From the NCBI GenBank assembly GCA_964019695.1, contig OZ026530.1, positions 31,788,690 through 31,852,689 on the forward strand: a stretch of DNA of 64,000 bases, read 5' to 3'. The DNA is from Loripinus fragilis. Taxonomy: Eukaryota > Mollusca > Bivalvia > Lucinida > Lucinidae. Shown piece by piece: positions 21,226 to 32,825 of this stretch; positions within the stretch are counted from its first letter, which is position 1, and each line of letters starts with the position of its first letter. The notes beneath the pieces are model-generated. The model was not told the DNA's origin, made no database searches, and saw only the letters and a list, made by a program, of their open reading frames with translations. Made by a program: the position numbers and the translations under genes.

Positions 21226-21373
21226 GGCCTCGAGGTTATAAAACTTGAGTACAGTCTCAGACTCAAAATAAAGCGCAATGATTGGCTGCTTGCAGACACG
21301 TGTCCGCAAGCAGCCAATCATTGCGCTTTATTTTGAGTCTGAGAATGAACTCAAGTTTTATAACCTCGAGGCC
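21226..21373. repeat. Spacerless 148 bp palindrome
   Basis: The left half (21226-21299) and right half (21300-21373) are complementary apart from a few mismatches, with the centre at GACACGTGTC. The core arm includes GCGCAATGATTGGCTGCTTG. This is a DNA form expected to extrude as a cruciform or to be a compact foldback transposon. Confidence 0.9.
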
Positions 21374-22230
21374 AGGAGGCTTAATCTGTAAGGGCACACC
21401 TAACAACTAGGCTATCAGACCAGTTACATTAATGAATCGATATTATCTTCATATTCCTGTTAAAAGCATGACCAAACCGGAGTACTTCACGAAAACGCAC
21501 GATTATCAGTCTCATGTCAATTTGGGCAAACTATACATACATGTGTCTGTGTCAGTGTGTAGCCTAAAGTATACTACCCAAATGTCAACTGTGGTAAGTT
21601 TGATATGCCTAGGCCCATCATTTCAGAAAATGATCCACCATTTTTTGTTCGTGGGTCACTTCGGTCCACCTTTTTTGAAAAAATAAAATCTGAAGCCCTG
21701 TGTCTATAATGATCCCATAGGCGATCAGTGGAGGCTTGGTCAAGTCTTTGGAGTCTCATCAGAGTCTTTGTTGCTCACGTATGGAGAAGACTTGGACCAA
21801 CTTATAAAGGGAAACATGCACAATAACCACATGAACCAACTCAGAGAAAACCAACTCAACGACAACATGCGCTACCAGGATTTAGGTGGCCTAGGTTGTT
21901 CTGTTGTTGTTTATTGTTGTCCCCATGCGTTATTTGAGGGAGTGTCTGGGCCTTGTATTGTAATGCAGTACTTGGTGTCCATACAAGATTTGCCAAAAAA
22001 AAGAGCTCGTTGTTTTACTTTATATTGTGTTCGTGCTGTCATGTGGCTGCTAGTGTTCTGTGCGACTTCCTCTAGGTGCCTTGGGTAGGAATGTGGTTAA
22101 TTAATATGTTCTTGCACACCGGATATGGATATCTTAGATCTTACCCATTGGATAGAAATCTTATCTTACCCATGCTATCTTTCCCAGGACGTCAAGAAAC
22201 GTCATCATATTGAATCGCATCTTACCGTAT
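21374..22230. other. Non-coding stretch
   Basis: ORFs of 60-106 codons occur but none resembles a known protein. No structural repeat recognised. Confidence 0.45.
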
Positions 22231-22276
22231 TCAGGGCCTTTTAAATAAATAAATAAATAAATTTATTAAGTAAATA
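22231..22276. repeat. (AAAT)n microsatellite
   Basis: About five AAAT units followed by imperfect AAGT units. Confidence 0.8.
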
Positions 22277-22291
22277 AGTAAATAGTCAATT

Positions 22292-22432
22292 ATTCGTGTG
22301 AAGGTAGGATAGAAAAATTCGTCCCCAAGCCTCGTGATGCCAAACGGTGATCCTCGGGACAGATTTTAAGCCGAGTGATGACAAACTGTGTTCCGGAGGG
22401 ACGGATTGTTCAATCCTACCCTCACACTCATG
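22292..22432. mobile_element. GTAGGATAG small foldback element
   Basis: The ends TGTGAAGGTAGGATAG and GTTCAATCCTACCCTCACAC are inverted over about 30 bp. The middle holds CCTCGTGATGCCAAACGGTG and a related word. A third, half copy (AGAATAGAAAAATCCGTCCC) lies at 22574-22625. Confidence 0.7.
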
Positions 22433-22625
22433 ACATATTCTTATATTATTCAGTTACATGCCAGCCGATACCACTTTATTCGGTTTCGACCACGAGAAAT
22501 TCTGCGATCGGGGTTCGCGACCAGATAACTTTCAAGCCAACCTGCTCAGCTACAAAGGCTATAAGAATATATCGTGAGTGTTATGTAGAATAGAAAAATC
22601 CGTCCCGAGGATCACCGATTGGCAT

Positions 22626-23695
22626 CTTGTGTAATTACTGTAGATTCTGATGGGGTGCCAGATATTAAAGAAATTGATCAGTGCAAGTCTGATCTAGATA
22701 CAGGTAAATAAAAATTAAACCACTTCCCAGGTCCAGATAACCAATCATATGGATTAAGATTTTAATTACTTCCTTACCAACCAATTTGTTAACAATTCTG
22801 GGTCTGCAAAATAACCACTTCAGTGAGATGGTTGTTTTAATTGTCTTGTAAGCAATCAACAAATATAATCCTTAACAGTGAGCTAGTAATGGCGCAGATC
22901 CAGACGAAGTAATGCATTCTGTTACATTTTGACTGAATCTGTCAGGTATAATAATCTATGGAAATAAAATCATCCACATTTGTACACATCTATTCTGAAC
23001 CCTACATGTACATATAGTCTGCCAAGATTGACATTAGACTGATAAGTTTTCGCCGAAACCTTCGTGAAACTCGTGCGTTTTCGTAAAGTTCATGCTTTTA
23101 CCGAAGTTATGAAGATAATGCCAACTCATTAATGCAAATTAACTGATAGCTTGATGGTACATGTACATATAGTTAGCAACTTGATATAGATCACACATAC
23201 CGGGATCGAATCTTGGAAAATCCCTTTTTTTATAAAATGGTCAAATGCTGTCAAGGTTGTTCTAATATTTTACGTCATCTCGTGATTAAATTTGCACCTT
23301 TTCAATTGTACTTAGTGCCTTTACATGTATTTTCATTCATTATTCCCTATGGTTGATAAACTCTTTCCTTGCTAGCGGCGATTTCTTTGCAAACAGTTAG
23401 GACCGACAGAACATTCAGTCCTAATTGGTATATTGACCGTTTGCCACACTGATAGTGATCCTGAAATATTTTTTTTCTTTTTAAAAAAAAATGATTTTTT
23501 AAAGCAGGTGACAAAAAGCATTGAACTCACCCAGCCCGCTTGAGTTAATTACGCGTGGGCATGTTGAAATCATTCATGGTGCTACGTGAGTATTTTGTGC
23601 ATTTAGGATCATTAAGATATACCAGATTTATATTAAAATATCCATATGAAAAAAGATGAAAACACAAATAAGAAAAAAATGACTAAAATTGTAAT
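22626..23695. other. Non-coding stretch, nothing recognised
   Basis: AT-rich, with an imperfect run of TCGTGAAACTCGTGCG words near 23065. No gene. Confidence 0.45.
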
Positions 23696-23766
23696 TGTAC
23701 AGGATTCGAACCCACACATTTGAATCCCATGGACAGCGAGTTGTCCATTAGGCTATCGGGGATTTA
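23696..23766 (-). mobile_element. tRNA-Arg-like SINE head
   Basis: On the minus strand: CCCCGATAGCCTAATGGACA (A box), then GGGTTCGAATCCTGTACA (B box). The 5' and 3' ends do not pair as an acceptor stem. Confidence 0.65.
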
Positions 23767-23985
23767 TAGAAAATATCTTTCAGATAAGTAAATGTACCAC
23801 AATCTAAACAGTAAAGTACACTTTGTTTTATTTATTTTCTAAATTAAAAAAAAATTGAGGCTACCAACAGATCTTGAACCCATCTTGTTAGATAGGGCTA
23901 GGGGAGGGAAACAGACAATCTACTAGTGTAACGGTGCTCTGACCAACCGTTTATCTCTAGTAGAACTATAGTACGACTATCGATG

Positions 23986-24034
23986 TTCGAATCGAACTAT
24001 AGTTACTACAGTAGGGACTATAGTTCGATTCGAA
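23986..24034. repeat. 18 bp-arm perfect palindrome
   Basis: TTCGAATCGAACTATAGT and its exact complement surround a 13-base loop. Confidence 0.9.
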
Positions 24035-24041
24035 GTGTGCT

Positions 24042-24203
24042 TATAGGAATGGAATTTTATTTTTTGGTTTTTATCGATGTGTAAACTCCGGCGAATCATT
24101 CACAAATTGAATAAAGCCCGAAGGGCTTTATGTTAAATTTGTGGGTGATTCGCCGGAGTTTACACATCGATAAAAACCAAAAAAATAAATTTCATTCCTT
24201 ATA
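24042..24203. repeat. 162 bp near-perfect palindrome
   Basis: Arms of about 77 bp run from TATAGGAATG to the centre AAAGCCCGAAGGGCTTT and back. The arm contains TCGATGTGTAAACTCCGGCG. Only a handful of mismatches are seen. It lies next to the 23986 palindrome. Confidence 0.9.
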
Positions 24204-25247
24204 ATTCCAACTTTGGAACAAAACAGCACATTTGTAAAAGGTTGTTGACAACATTTCAAATTTAAAAGCCCACTGAAGGAAAATAGTTCGTAACCGCTCG
24301 TTACCGCTGTCTATGAAAGATGGGGCAGTCATCTTGAAAATTATGTCACTTTGTTATGCTAGATAATAATTAAAATTGCACTTTATTTGAAGCGAGTATA
24401 TGAGTATGAGCTCAAAAACAACTCCATTTAGCTTGGTTTTCTTTAGCTTGCTGGGCTCATTGAAGAGCATTTAGATTAAGGCCCTTCCAGTCCACGGAAT
24501 GACATGTTTTAAAAAGCACAAGTTTACCTTCACAAGCCCCAGCCTAAAATCCCAACATTAGTTGGCCCTAAGCTTTAACCTAAAAAGCTCGTTTTCACGC
24601 TGTCAAACTGTATTGAAATATTTCGTTGTTGATGTAGCCATTGTTTTGATGCCGATTCTCTTCGATGACGTGACTGTGTTAAGTGACGTCACATAGCCAC
24701 GTCATCGGGTTCATTTCTTAGAGTTCCTCCTGTTGCTTTGAAGATGCAGCCTCATGCGATGTTAGGGTTTCAAATGAGCTTTCAACATGTTTAACTATAT
24801 TTAAACTGGTGAATGTTTTATCTCGGACACAACAATAGGGTACCCTACTTGTCACTTGTGTTCGAAGTTTTATGTACAGTTCGTTATTAGCACTGTGAAA
24901 TCAAGGCAGATAACAAATATTCATACGCAAGGGTTTTTATTGAAGTGTAAAAAACATTTAATTTTACCAACGGACCAATCAAATTCGCCGAAAACGAAAA
25001 AAAAACATTGAGTTGGAATTATAATTGTGTAAATACAGTCACGCTTCAGAGCTTTTGATTTACCTATATGTAGATTTGTTTGTGCGTTCGTAGAAATGTT
25101 TTGTATCTTGTTTATTATGTAATATTTTACTTTATTTTCATTCTTCCAAAACAGAAGAAACCTATACTATTCATTAATTGATCATGTGTACGGTATATGA
25201 AAAAGTAGCTGTTGCGTGGACCTGATGCCTGTATGCTTGTTTGTACT
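24204..25247. other. Non-coding stretch
   Basis: No gene is recognised. A hairpin CGATGACGTG...CACGTCATCG (24663-24707) encloses GTGACGTCAC, a CRE-like site, but no adjacent gene gives it meaning. Confidence 0.45.
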
Positions 25248-25460
25248 GTCGTGCCAACCAAAATTGACAGTGACGTAACGTTTGGTTTAGACATTAAATT
25301 GTACACTCCAATTGAGCTAACACGAATCGGTAAATCACTTGTGTATTAATCCTGTTCTGCGGATAGGATTCATACACAAGTGGTCTATCGATTTTAAATC
25401 CTTGATAACTTTGTAAGCAAAACATGATGTCACTGTCACTTTTGGCTAGCAGGACAATAG
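25248..25460. mobile_element. Foldback MITE with nested palindrome
   Basis: The ends CTGTCGTGCCAACCAAAATT and GGCTAGCAGGACAATAG are inverted over about 40 bp. At the centre, CACTTGTGTATTAATCCT pairs with AGGATTCATACACAAGTG (25337-25384). The left half is repeated at 42201-42365. Confidence 0.8.
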
Positions 25461-25569
25461 TTGTGATAGTTGTATATTTTATATCAACATGGGTAATGGT
25501 CTAGAGCAATGGCGTGCAAGAATCTGTCTGTTGAACAAAATATTTCGGTCACATGAACACGATGACCGT

Positions 25570-26397
25570 TACGCACATATATGGTAAAACTCATTAAACT
25601 CAAGAACCAGAATGCCGGTGACCTTTGGACTTGGTATGTAGCATTGGGGATGTAGGGCCTACGAAGTTTGTTTACATGATGATCCTAAGATAACCTTGAC
25701 CTTCTTAACAGCAAGGTCAAATTTGCTTCCTAATGCATTTAAATGAGAATTTGTTTTGAAAATATGATTTTTGTAATTCTGTGGAAGCCAAATTTCCTAT
25801 TCTCGCTTGATATGTTCAATCTAAGGAGACATAGGCTATGCATAAGTTTCATAGGTCAAGGTTGACCTTTGATCTTTCAGCTAAGGTCGCTCATATTGGA
25901 GTCCCATCAACATATTAAAACATAGTTTTCTCAGAAACCATTAGACCAATGTAACTCAAATTTCACATGACGACTCCTTATGATTGGTTAGCCAAAATTA
26001 TACAAATTGGTCTGGTCACATGACTAAGGTGGCCACCACGCCATATAAGGTAAAAACTCTTTAAATGTCTTCTTCTCTGGAACCAAAAGGCCAATAGCAT
26101 TGGGACTTGGTATGTAGCATTGGGGTGTGAGCCCTACCGGGTTTGCACAAATGATGGATCTAGGTTGACCATGACCTACTTAATGGCAAGGTTAAATTTG
26201 ATTCCTATTACATTTATATGGGATAATCTTTAAATGTTCATTTTTCTATAACTAGTTACGCCGAAATCATAATACTTGCGAGAAATGTTTAACCTAATTA
26301 GACCATGGTTTATATAAGTACCAAATGTCAATCTGACCTGTGACCATCTATCCAAGGCCACTCATTTGGACTACTACATACCTATCTAAACATCTTT
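25570..26397 (+). repeat. Diverged tandem repeat, period about 477 bp
   Basis: GACTTGGTATGTAGCATTGG occurs at about 25629 and 26106. The flanking text also matches, for example AAGGTYAAATTTGMTTCCTA and TGACCTWC. Two units. Confidence 0.6.
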
Positions 26398-28300
26398 ATA
26401 CCCCCGGTACGAAGTATATAGGGGGTAAATAGTTTTTGCCTTTTCTGTAATTGTGTTTGTTTGTCTGTTTGTTTGTCTGTCTGTCTGTAAGCTTTTTTGC
26501 TGTGTCAACTACTTGAGTTAGGATTCTAAATTTGGTACAAAGCTTGATAGTGATGAGTTGTATTATGTATAAAAACAGCCACATATTGCTTATCAGTTCC
26601 TTTATTTGTTCATTTTTCTTTCTCTCCAATGAAAAATTCTGTGACAGATTTCTCAGCTCCTATTGGAGCCAGTGTTTTAAAATTTTGTGTACACCTTTGG
26701 GTAGGCAAAGTGTACTGTGTAAATGAAAATAAAGATGCTTATCCTCAATTTTCCTTCTTTTTTCAATGTTTCATTGTTCCTTCTGTCACTCTTATATAAT
26801 ACCTATGGACATTTTATTCTGTCAAAGATTTCTCAGTATTTACTTGACTTAGGATTCGGAAATTTGGTACAACACTTGATAGTGATGAGTTGTATAGTGT
26901 AACAAAAAAAACAACAGTCACATATTGCTTATCAGTCCCTTTATTTGTTCATTTTTCTTTCTCTCCAATGAAAGTTTCTGTTAGATTTCTCGGCTCCTTT
27001 TGGAGCCAGTGTTTTCAAATTTTTGTGTACACCTTCAAGTAGGCAAAGAGTATTGTGTAAATGGAAATTAAGATGCTAATTTTCATTTACCTTCTTTTTT
27101 CTAATTTTTCAAATTTTCCTTCTGTCACTCCTATTAAATACATATGGACATTTTTTCTGTCAAAAAAAATCTCAGCAACCACTTGATTGAGGATTCTGAA
27201 ATTTTGGTAAAAAGCTTGATAGTGATGAGTTGAATTGTTTAACAAAAAACAGCCACAAATTGCTTATCAGTGCCTTTATTCATTCATTTTTTTTCCTCTC
27301 CAATGAAAATTTCTGTCACAGATTTCTTGGCCCCTATTGGAGCCAGTGTTTTAAAAATTATGTGAACACCTTTAGGTAGGCAAAGTGTACTGTGTAAATG
27401 AAAATTATGACCCTAAGCCTCATTTTGCCTTCTTTTTTAGTTTCTCAATTTGTTCCTTCTGTCACTCCTATAAAAAACATATGGACATTATTTTTTCTGT
27501 CAAAGATTTATCAGCAACTTCTCGACTTAGGATTCTGAAATTTGGAACAATGCTTGATGAGTTGTATTGTATAACAAAAGCAGCCACATATTGCATATCA
27601 GTTCCTTTATTTGTTCATGTTTTCTTTCTCTCCAATAGAAACTTCTGTCACAGTGCAAAAATGGAAATTAAGACCCTAATCCTCATTTTGCCTTCTTTTT
27701 CAATTTTTCAATTTTTCTTCTTGTCATTCCTACAAAATTCATATGGACATTTGTTCTGACAAAGTTTTCTCAGTAACTACTTAATTTCGGATTCTTAAAT
27801 TTTGTACAAAGCTTGTTGTTGATGAGATGTATTGTGTAGCAAAAACATCCACATATTGCATATCAGTCCCTTTATTTGTTCATATTTCTTTCTCTCCAAT
27901 GAAAAATTTCTGTTGCCAATTTCTCGGTTCCTATTGGAGCCAGTGCTTTCAAATTTTGTGTACACCTTCAGGTAAGCTAATTGTATTTGTAAATGAAAAT
28001 AAAGACTCTAAATTTCCTTTTTTTCTGTCACTCCTATATAACACATATGGACGTTTTTCGTCAGGGTTTTCTCAGCAAATACTTGATATAGGATTATGCA
28101 ATTTTGTGTACACGTTCAGGTAGGCAAAATGCAATGTGTAAATGAAAATTAAGATGCTAGTCCTCATTTTGCCTTCTTTTTTTTAAGTTTCCTACTGTCA
28201 CTTTTATATTACACATGTGGACATTTTTCATCAAAGTTTTCTCAGAAACTACTTGACTTAGGATTAGGATTATGAGATATTTAAAAAAATTGTCTTTTCT
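26398..28300 (+). repeat. Tandem array of about 335 bp units
   Basis: It opens with TATACCCCCGGTACGAAGTA and a GTTTGTCTGT run. The landmark TTAGGATTC then recurs near 26519, 26849, 27187, 27526, 27787, 28087 and 28257. The first four units are 330-340 bp and later ones are shortened by deletions. CCTATTGGAGCCAGTG and TCTTTCTCTCCAATG mark each full unit. The 60- to 124-codon ORFs here repeat with the units and look spurious. Confidence 0.8.
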
Positions 28301-29030
28301 CTTAAAGTGTTACAACCTCTGATGGCTACTTTCGGGGTGAGGTGAGCTTTGCTCCTTTCTTGCTATATTTTTCACAGAAATCACTGATGTATTATTCATG
28401 TAATTGTTTTAGGTCACTGACCGAGATGGCTACAACCCCCATATATGGTAAAACAAAATATGTTTCATTATAAGCTGTAGTTGACCTTGACATATTTTAA
28501 CATTATTAAAGGGATCAGGTGAGCGCCTCAGGACCTTCACGTCCTCTAGTTTAGTTATCTCAGTGATGTTCACTTTTTTGTATTTTTTTATTTCTGATTT
28601 AGTATCGTTATATGTCTATCTGATTTGCTTTGCTTTGTTCATACTTTGTTTAGTAAACATATGTGTTTGTACATAGCCATGTTTATATGCTATTCTGTTT
28701 ATATAAAATGTAGGGGAAGGGTTAAATCTAATGTTGTGAGAACTTGTGACCCAAACCAAATGCTGTTAATATTTGGCATTATAATATGTTTAAACTTTAA
28801 AATGTTTTAGTTAGGAATACAGAAAACTATTGCTTATGTGTTGGGCGATTTCTTAGCTTTTATTTGGTACCAAGATTGTACAATTATATTTAGCCAAGGC
28901 TAATCATGTCTATGTTATACAGTCTAGCCTTTATGTGTTTGATCAGTTATCATGAAGTGTTTAATTATTTTTTTTTATGATATTTGTATCTCAATAAGTT
29001 GTGCTAATTAAATCATAGGGCACCTATAAC
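28301..29030. other. Non-coding stretch, right end of the repeat domain
   Basis: CAGGTGAGCGCCTCAGGACC followed by CGTCCTCTAGTT at about 28517-28552 mirrors the closing words of the 10661-11949 element. The rest is AT-rich with no gene. Confidence 0.5.
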
Positions 29031-30700
29031 AACTCTTTTGTGTGCGTTTTGGGTAGCTAAGGGAGTTCTAATATCAGTCTTTTAGGGTGCTAGGGGAGAT
29101 TTAATATCAGTGTGTTTGGTGGCGCTATGGGAGCGGGGTCTAATCTAAGTGTGTTTGGGGGCACTATGGGATGTCTAACCTAAGTGTGTTTGGTGGCGCT
29201 ATGGGAGCGGGGTCTAATCTAAGTGTGTTTGGTGGCGCTATGGGAGCGGGGTCTAATCTAAGTGTGTTTGGTGGCGCTATGGAATGTCTAACCTAAGTGT
29301 GTTTGGTGGCGCTATGGGAGTGGGGTCTTATCTAAGTGTGTTTGGGGATGCTATGGGAGGTCTAATCTAAGTGTGTTTTGGGGCGCTATGGGAGGTCTAA
29401 TCTAAGTGTGTTTGGGGGCGGCAGGGGAGATCTAATATCAGTGTTTGGGGGCGCTATGGGAGGTCTAATTTAAGTGTGTTTGGGGCGCTAATGGGAGGTC
29501 TAATCTAATTGTGTTTGGGGTGCTAGGGGAGGTCTAATCTAAGTGTGTTTGGGGCGCTAATGGGAGGTCTAATCTAATTGTGTTTGGGGTGCTAGGGGAG
29601 GTCTAATCTAAGTGTGTTTGGGGCGCTAATGGGAGGTCTAATCTAATTGTGTTTAGGGGTGGCAGGGGAGATCTAATCTAAGTGTGTTTGGGGGCGGCAG
29701 GGGAGATCTAATATCAGTGTTTCGAGTGCTAGGGGTGGTCAAATATATAGGGGTCTGAGGGGAGGTTAATATCAGTGTGGTTGTAGCGCAAGGGGAGGTA
29801 TTATCTAAGTGTGTTTGGAGGCGGCAGGGGAGATCTAATACCAGTGTTGCTTTGGGTGCTAGGGGTGGTCTAATATTTTGTGTTTGGGGGTGCTAGGGGA
29901 GGTCTGATATCAGTGTGGTTGGGGGCGCTAGGGCAGATATAATATCAGTGTTTTAGGGTGCTAGGGAGGTCTAATATCAGTGTGTTTTGGGTTGCTAGTG
30001 GATATATAATATCAGTGCTTTACGGATTGCAAGGGGAGGTCTAATATCAGTGTGTTTTGGGATGCTATGGGGTGCCTAATATATGTGTGTTTTGGGAAGC
30101 TAGGGGGTGTCCTAATATCAGTGTGTTTTGGGATGCTAGGTTGTGTCTATAATATCAGTGTGTTTTGGGGTGCTAGTGGATATCTAATATCAATGTTTAT
30201 GGAGTGCAAGGGAAGGTCTAATATCAGTGTGTTTTGGGGTGCTAGGGGAAGTCTAACATCAGTGTGTTTTTGGATGCTAGGGGCTGTCTATTATCACTGT
30301 TTTTTGGGTACTAGTGGAGGTCTGATATCAGTGTGGTTTGGGGGGCTATGGGAGATACAATATCAATGTTTTAGGGTGCTAGGGAGGTCTAATATCAGTG
30401 TGTTTTGGGATGCTAGTGGATATCTAATATCAGTGTTTTATGGAGTGCAAAGGGAGGTAAATATCAATGTGTTTCGGGGTGCTAGGGAAAGTCTAACATC
30501 AGTGTGTTTTGGGATGCTAGGGGGTGTCTAATATGTGTGTGTTTTGGGATGCTAGGGAAGGTCTAATATCATTGTGTTTTGTGGTGCTAAGGGCGGTAAC
30601 ATATCAATGAGTTTTGGGTGCTAGGTGAGGTCAAATATCAATATGTTTAGGGGCGCTAGGTGGGATCCAATATCCGTGTTTTTGGGAGTGCTAGGGGAGA
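29030..30700. repeat. G-rich minisatellite, unit about 36-39 bp
   Basis: About 45 units of the type GTGTGTTTGGGGGCGCTATG followed by GGAGGTCTAATMT. Higher-order blocks are visible: a 39 bp GGAGCGGGG variant near 29110-29270, a 74 bp two-unit block repeated three times at about 29480-29660, and a block of about 130 bp in the right half. The 159-codon ORF at 30052-30531 is an open frame through the array, not a gene. Confidence 0.9.
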
Positions 30701-31190
30701 AACAGCCGGGAGGACGAGTGGCAACATTTTTAAGGCCCGCCATTAGGGTCGCTGCGTCTCCCAGTCCATGTTCAGACCCCAACTTAAGCATACATACAAG
30801 CAAAGTAAGAGCCCCAGGGACGACCCACCACCCTCTATGGAGGGGTCTCTGAAAGCATAAAGGATCAAGGCACCTGGCAGTGCTCCTCAGGTCACCTGTT
30901 AGGCGGTAATGGCTATCGACAATGCCGGTGTTGGCGCAGCCAGGTGGTCCCGGGCTGCAGAAAATTGAAGAACTGTCCCACATGAATAGCCCCAGGCACG
31001 GAGACCACGGATGGGTCTCAATCTAAAGGGTGCTTTGCGTGAGACTAGCGCCCAAGATTTTTACAAGTTTTTTTGTGGCTTTATGGATGGCTCACCTGAA
31101 TCAAGATTTTTTTAGAAGAAGGGTTTGTGGCCTGATCGCTCACCCTAAATGCTCTTACTCATGCGAGCAGGAAATATGTATTGGGAGGTG
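30701..31190. other. GC-richer unassigned segment
   Basis: It has a 120-codon minus-strand frame (30621-30983) without recognised domains and partly inside the minisatellite. It may be a remnant of a mobile element; no support beyond composition. Confidence 0.3.
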
Positions 31191-31194
31191 CCAG

Positions 31195-31640
31195 TGTTTC
31201 AATCTTTGTGGAGCTCTTTTAACAGCTTATTACGAGCAAAATACATCGCGCGTCCCTCTCGCGTCGTAATAGCTCCTTTGTTTCATCCTGGGATAAGCCA
31301 GTGCCCCATTCCTGACGGCAACGAATACCTTCTTTCAATCATCTGATTGTACTTGTCAGACAATATCAGGCTAATTTCTTCTTCAGATATCTTGGCGTTG
31401 TTCAGGGCGACTGAAATGCGGTCAGCGATTGTGTTTAGCTTTGACTCAGCAAGAACATAAATCTGATCATGTTGCTTGAAGTCTCCCACCTAAAAGCTTC
31501 GAAAGCGCGGAGTCAAGTTCATCAACAATATTAACCCAGCGCCGGTACTTCTTGTGCAGATCGGTTATATGCTGAAGGCGATAATTGTGTCGGTATCAAG
31601 TGGTGAATAGAGATCCATCGTGTTCTGACATCTAAGTCTA
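31195..31640 (-). pseudogene. Broken helical-protein relic, probably repeat-borne
   Basis: Reading the minus strand across frame changes gives a plausible helical segment (HKKYRRWVNIVDELDSAL), then in another frame QIYVLAESKLNTIADRISV and ISEEEISLILSDKYNQM, then further fragments. The pattern resembles the C-terminal part of helical hypothetical proteins that I recall as multicopy in invertebrates. Frames change at about 31489 and 31350. The identity is a guess from memory. Confidence 0.3.
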
Positions 31641-31797
31641 AATGATCTATTGGCCAATGATGACAGTTGTCTGATCCTCTGTGAGGCAGTTCATCCAGCC
31701 AAGAAACGAGCGGCTGATGACGGTGTGTTGAAATAGGGGTAGCGGATGTACACATGTAGTTCTTACAATTGGAATCTCTATGACATTTAACATGGTC

Positions 31798-32082
31798 ATT
31801 TGCGGATCCAGAGGGGGATAGGGGGTCTGGACTCCCGTGGAATGGGTTTTTATAGGAATTAGCATTTGGACCCCCCTCCTGGAATAAAGTTGGACCCCCT
31901 GTAAAATGTTGGGCCCCCTCTGGATCCTTAGAAAAGTATAGTTTATCTCTGTAATAAAATCATTGGACCCCCTCTGTAAACTGTAAAATAGGTTGAGGAA
32001 AAAAGCAACCTAGTCGAGGCTGTTTTCTGGCCGTCGGGCCTGGACCTCCCACCCCTTGACAAAAATTATGGATCCGCGCATG
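31798..32082. mobile_element. GGATCC-ended MITE, copy 2
   Basis: 285 bp. The left end CATTTGCGGATCCAGAGGGG and right end TTATGGATCCGCGCATG are inverted. The interior matches 826-1178 (TTGGACCCCC, TAAAATGTTGG, CTGGACC). Confidence 0.85.
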
Positions 32083-32399
32083 ATTGCTATATTTTTTATA
32101 TTGTTTGATCACTCGCGTGTATATATATATGACTAAGCAGCGAATTTCAGATCTTATAATTGGAAATTTTATGATGCATAACATTGATATATATTGTATG
32201 TTTGATAGTGTCTGAGCACACACACATGCATAGCTGACTTTGCATTTTTGGCAATTTTCAACACAAATTAACCCTGAAAAACGTCAGCAAAATATATTGA
32301 AAAATGTAGTCTGCTTAAGTCGCCCTGCTTAATGCATGTATATTCGTTAATGATATTGACGAATGTTAGTAGATAGGTATACAGTGTGGACCCAGATGA

Positions 32400-32421
32400 G
32401 ACTGCTCCAAAAGGAGCAGTC
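32400..32421. repeat. Perfect 22 bp palindrome
   Basis: GACTGCTCC-AAAA-GGAGCAGTC lies inside a diverged member of the GACCCAGATCAG hairpin family. CAGCAGACGACAAAAG follows at 32464. Confidence 0.8.
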
Positions 32422-32757
32422 TGATCTGCGTGCTTGCTTGTTTGATCAAGAGAATTCTAACAATTCAGCAGACGACAAAAGCAGACACGCTCTGGTGAGA
32501 CTGTACGATTGCGTAGACTTGCCTGGGCTACACTGACTCGCATACATTTATGCGTTTATTGTCAAATTCTAGTGAAATGGCTCATATTCCTGAAGATGTA
32601 TGAGGGTTATGCACTAATAGACTCTTCATTTTGGATTGATGCAATAAACTTGGGAGGATCCATTGAATACATCGAGGGGTCACAAACTATACTGCCAAAA
32701 TATAACACTGTATTTACTTCTCTAAAGCTCGCTGTTGTCTTAGCAATCAGTTTAGAC

Positions 32758-32785
32758 ACCGATCAAATGCCGCATCATGCGGCAT
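32758..32785. repeat. Small palindrome ATGCCGCAT
   Basis: AATGCCGCAT and ATGCGGCATT flank a single base. A half-site with similar flanks is at 6966. Confidence 0.6.
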
Positions 32786-32825
32786 TACATCTGTTTCTTC
32801 ACGGTTGGCCCCAAAGTATGCATTC

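Noticed and set aside
20633..23766. Functional tRNA-Arg genes at 20633 and 23696
   Set aside because: A and B boxes are present, but the acceptor stems do not pair and the anticodon arms are degraded. They are SINE heads.
24681..24690. CRE site GTGACGTCAC as a promoter element
   Set aside because: It sits in the middle of an imperfect hairpin with no gene within several kilobases.
26396..28123. Four ORFs of 64-124 codons in the tandem array of about 335 bp units
   Set aside because: They recur out of frame in successive units and encode Phe/Ser-rich low-complexity sequence.
30052..30531. 159-codon ORF with Cys/Phe/Gly repeats
   Set aside because: It follows the minisatellite units, changes character with each unit variant, and has no start context or domain.
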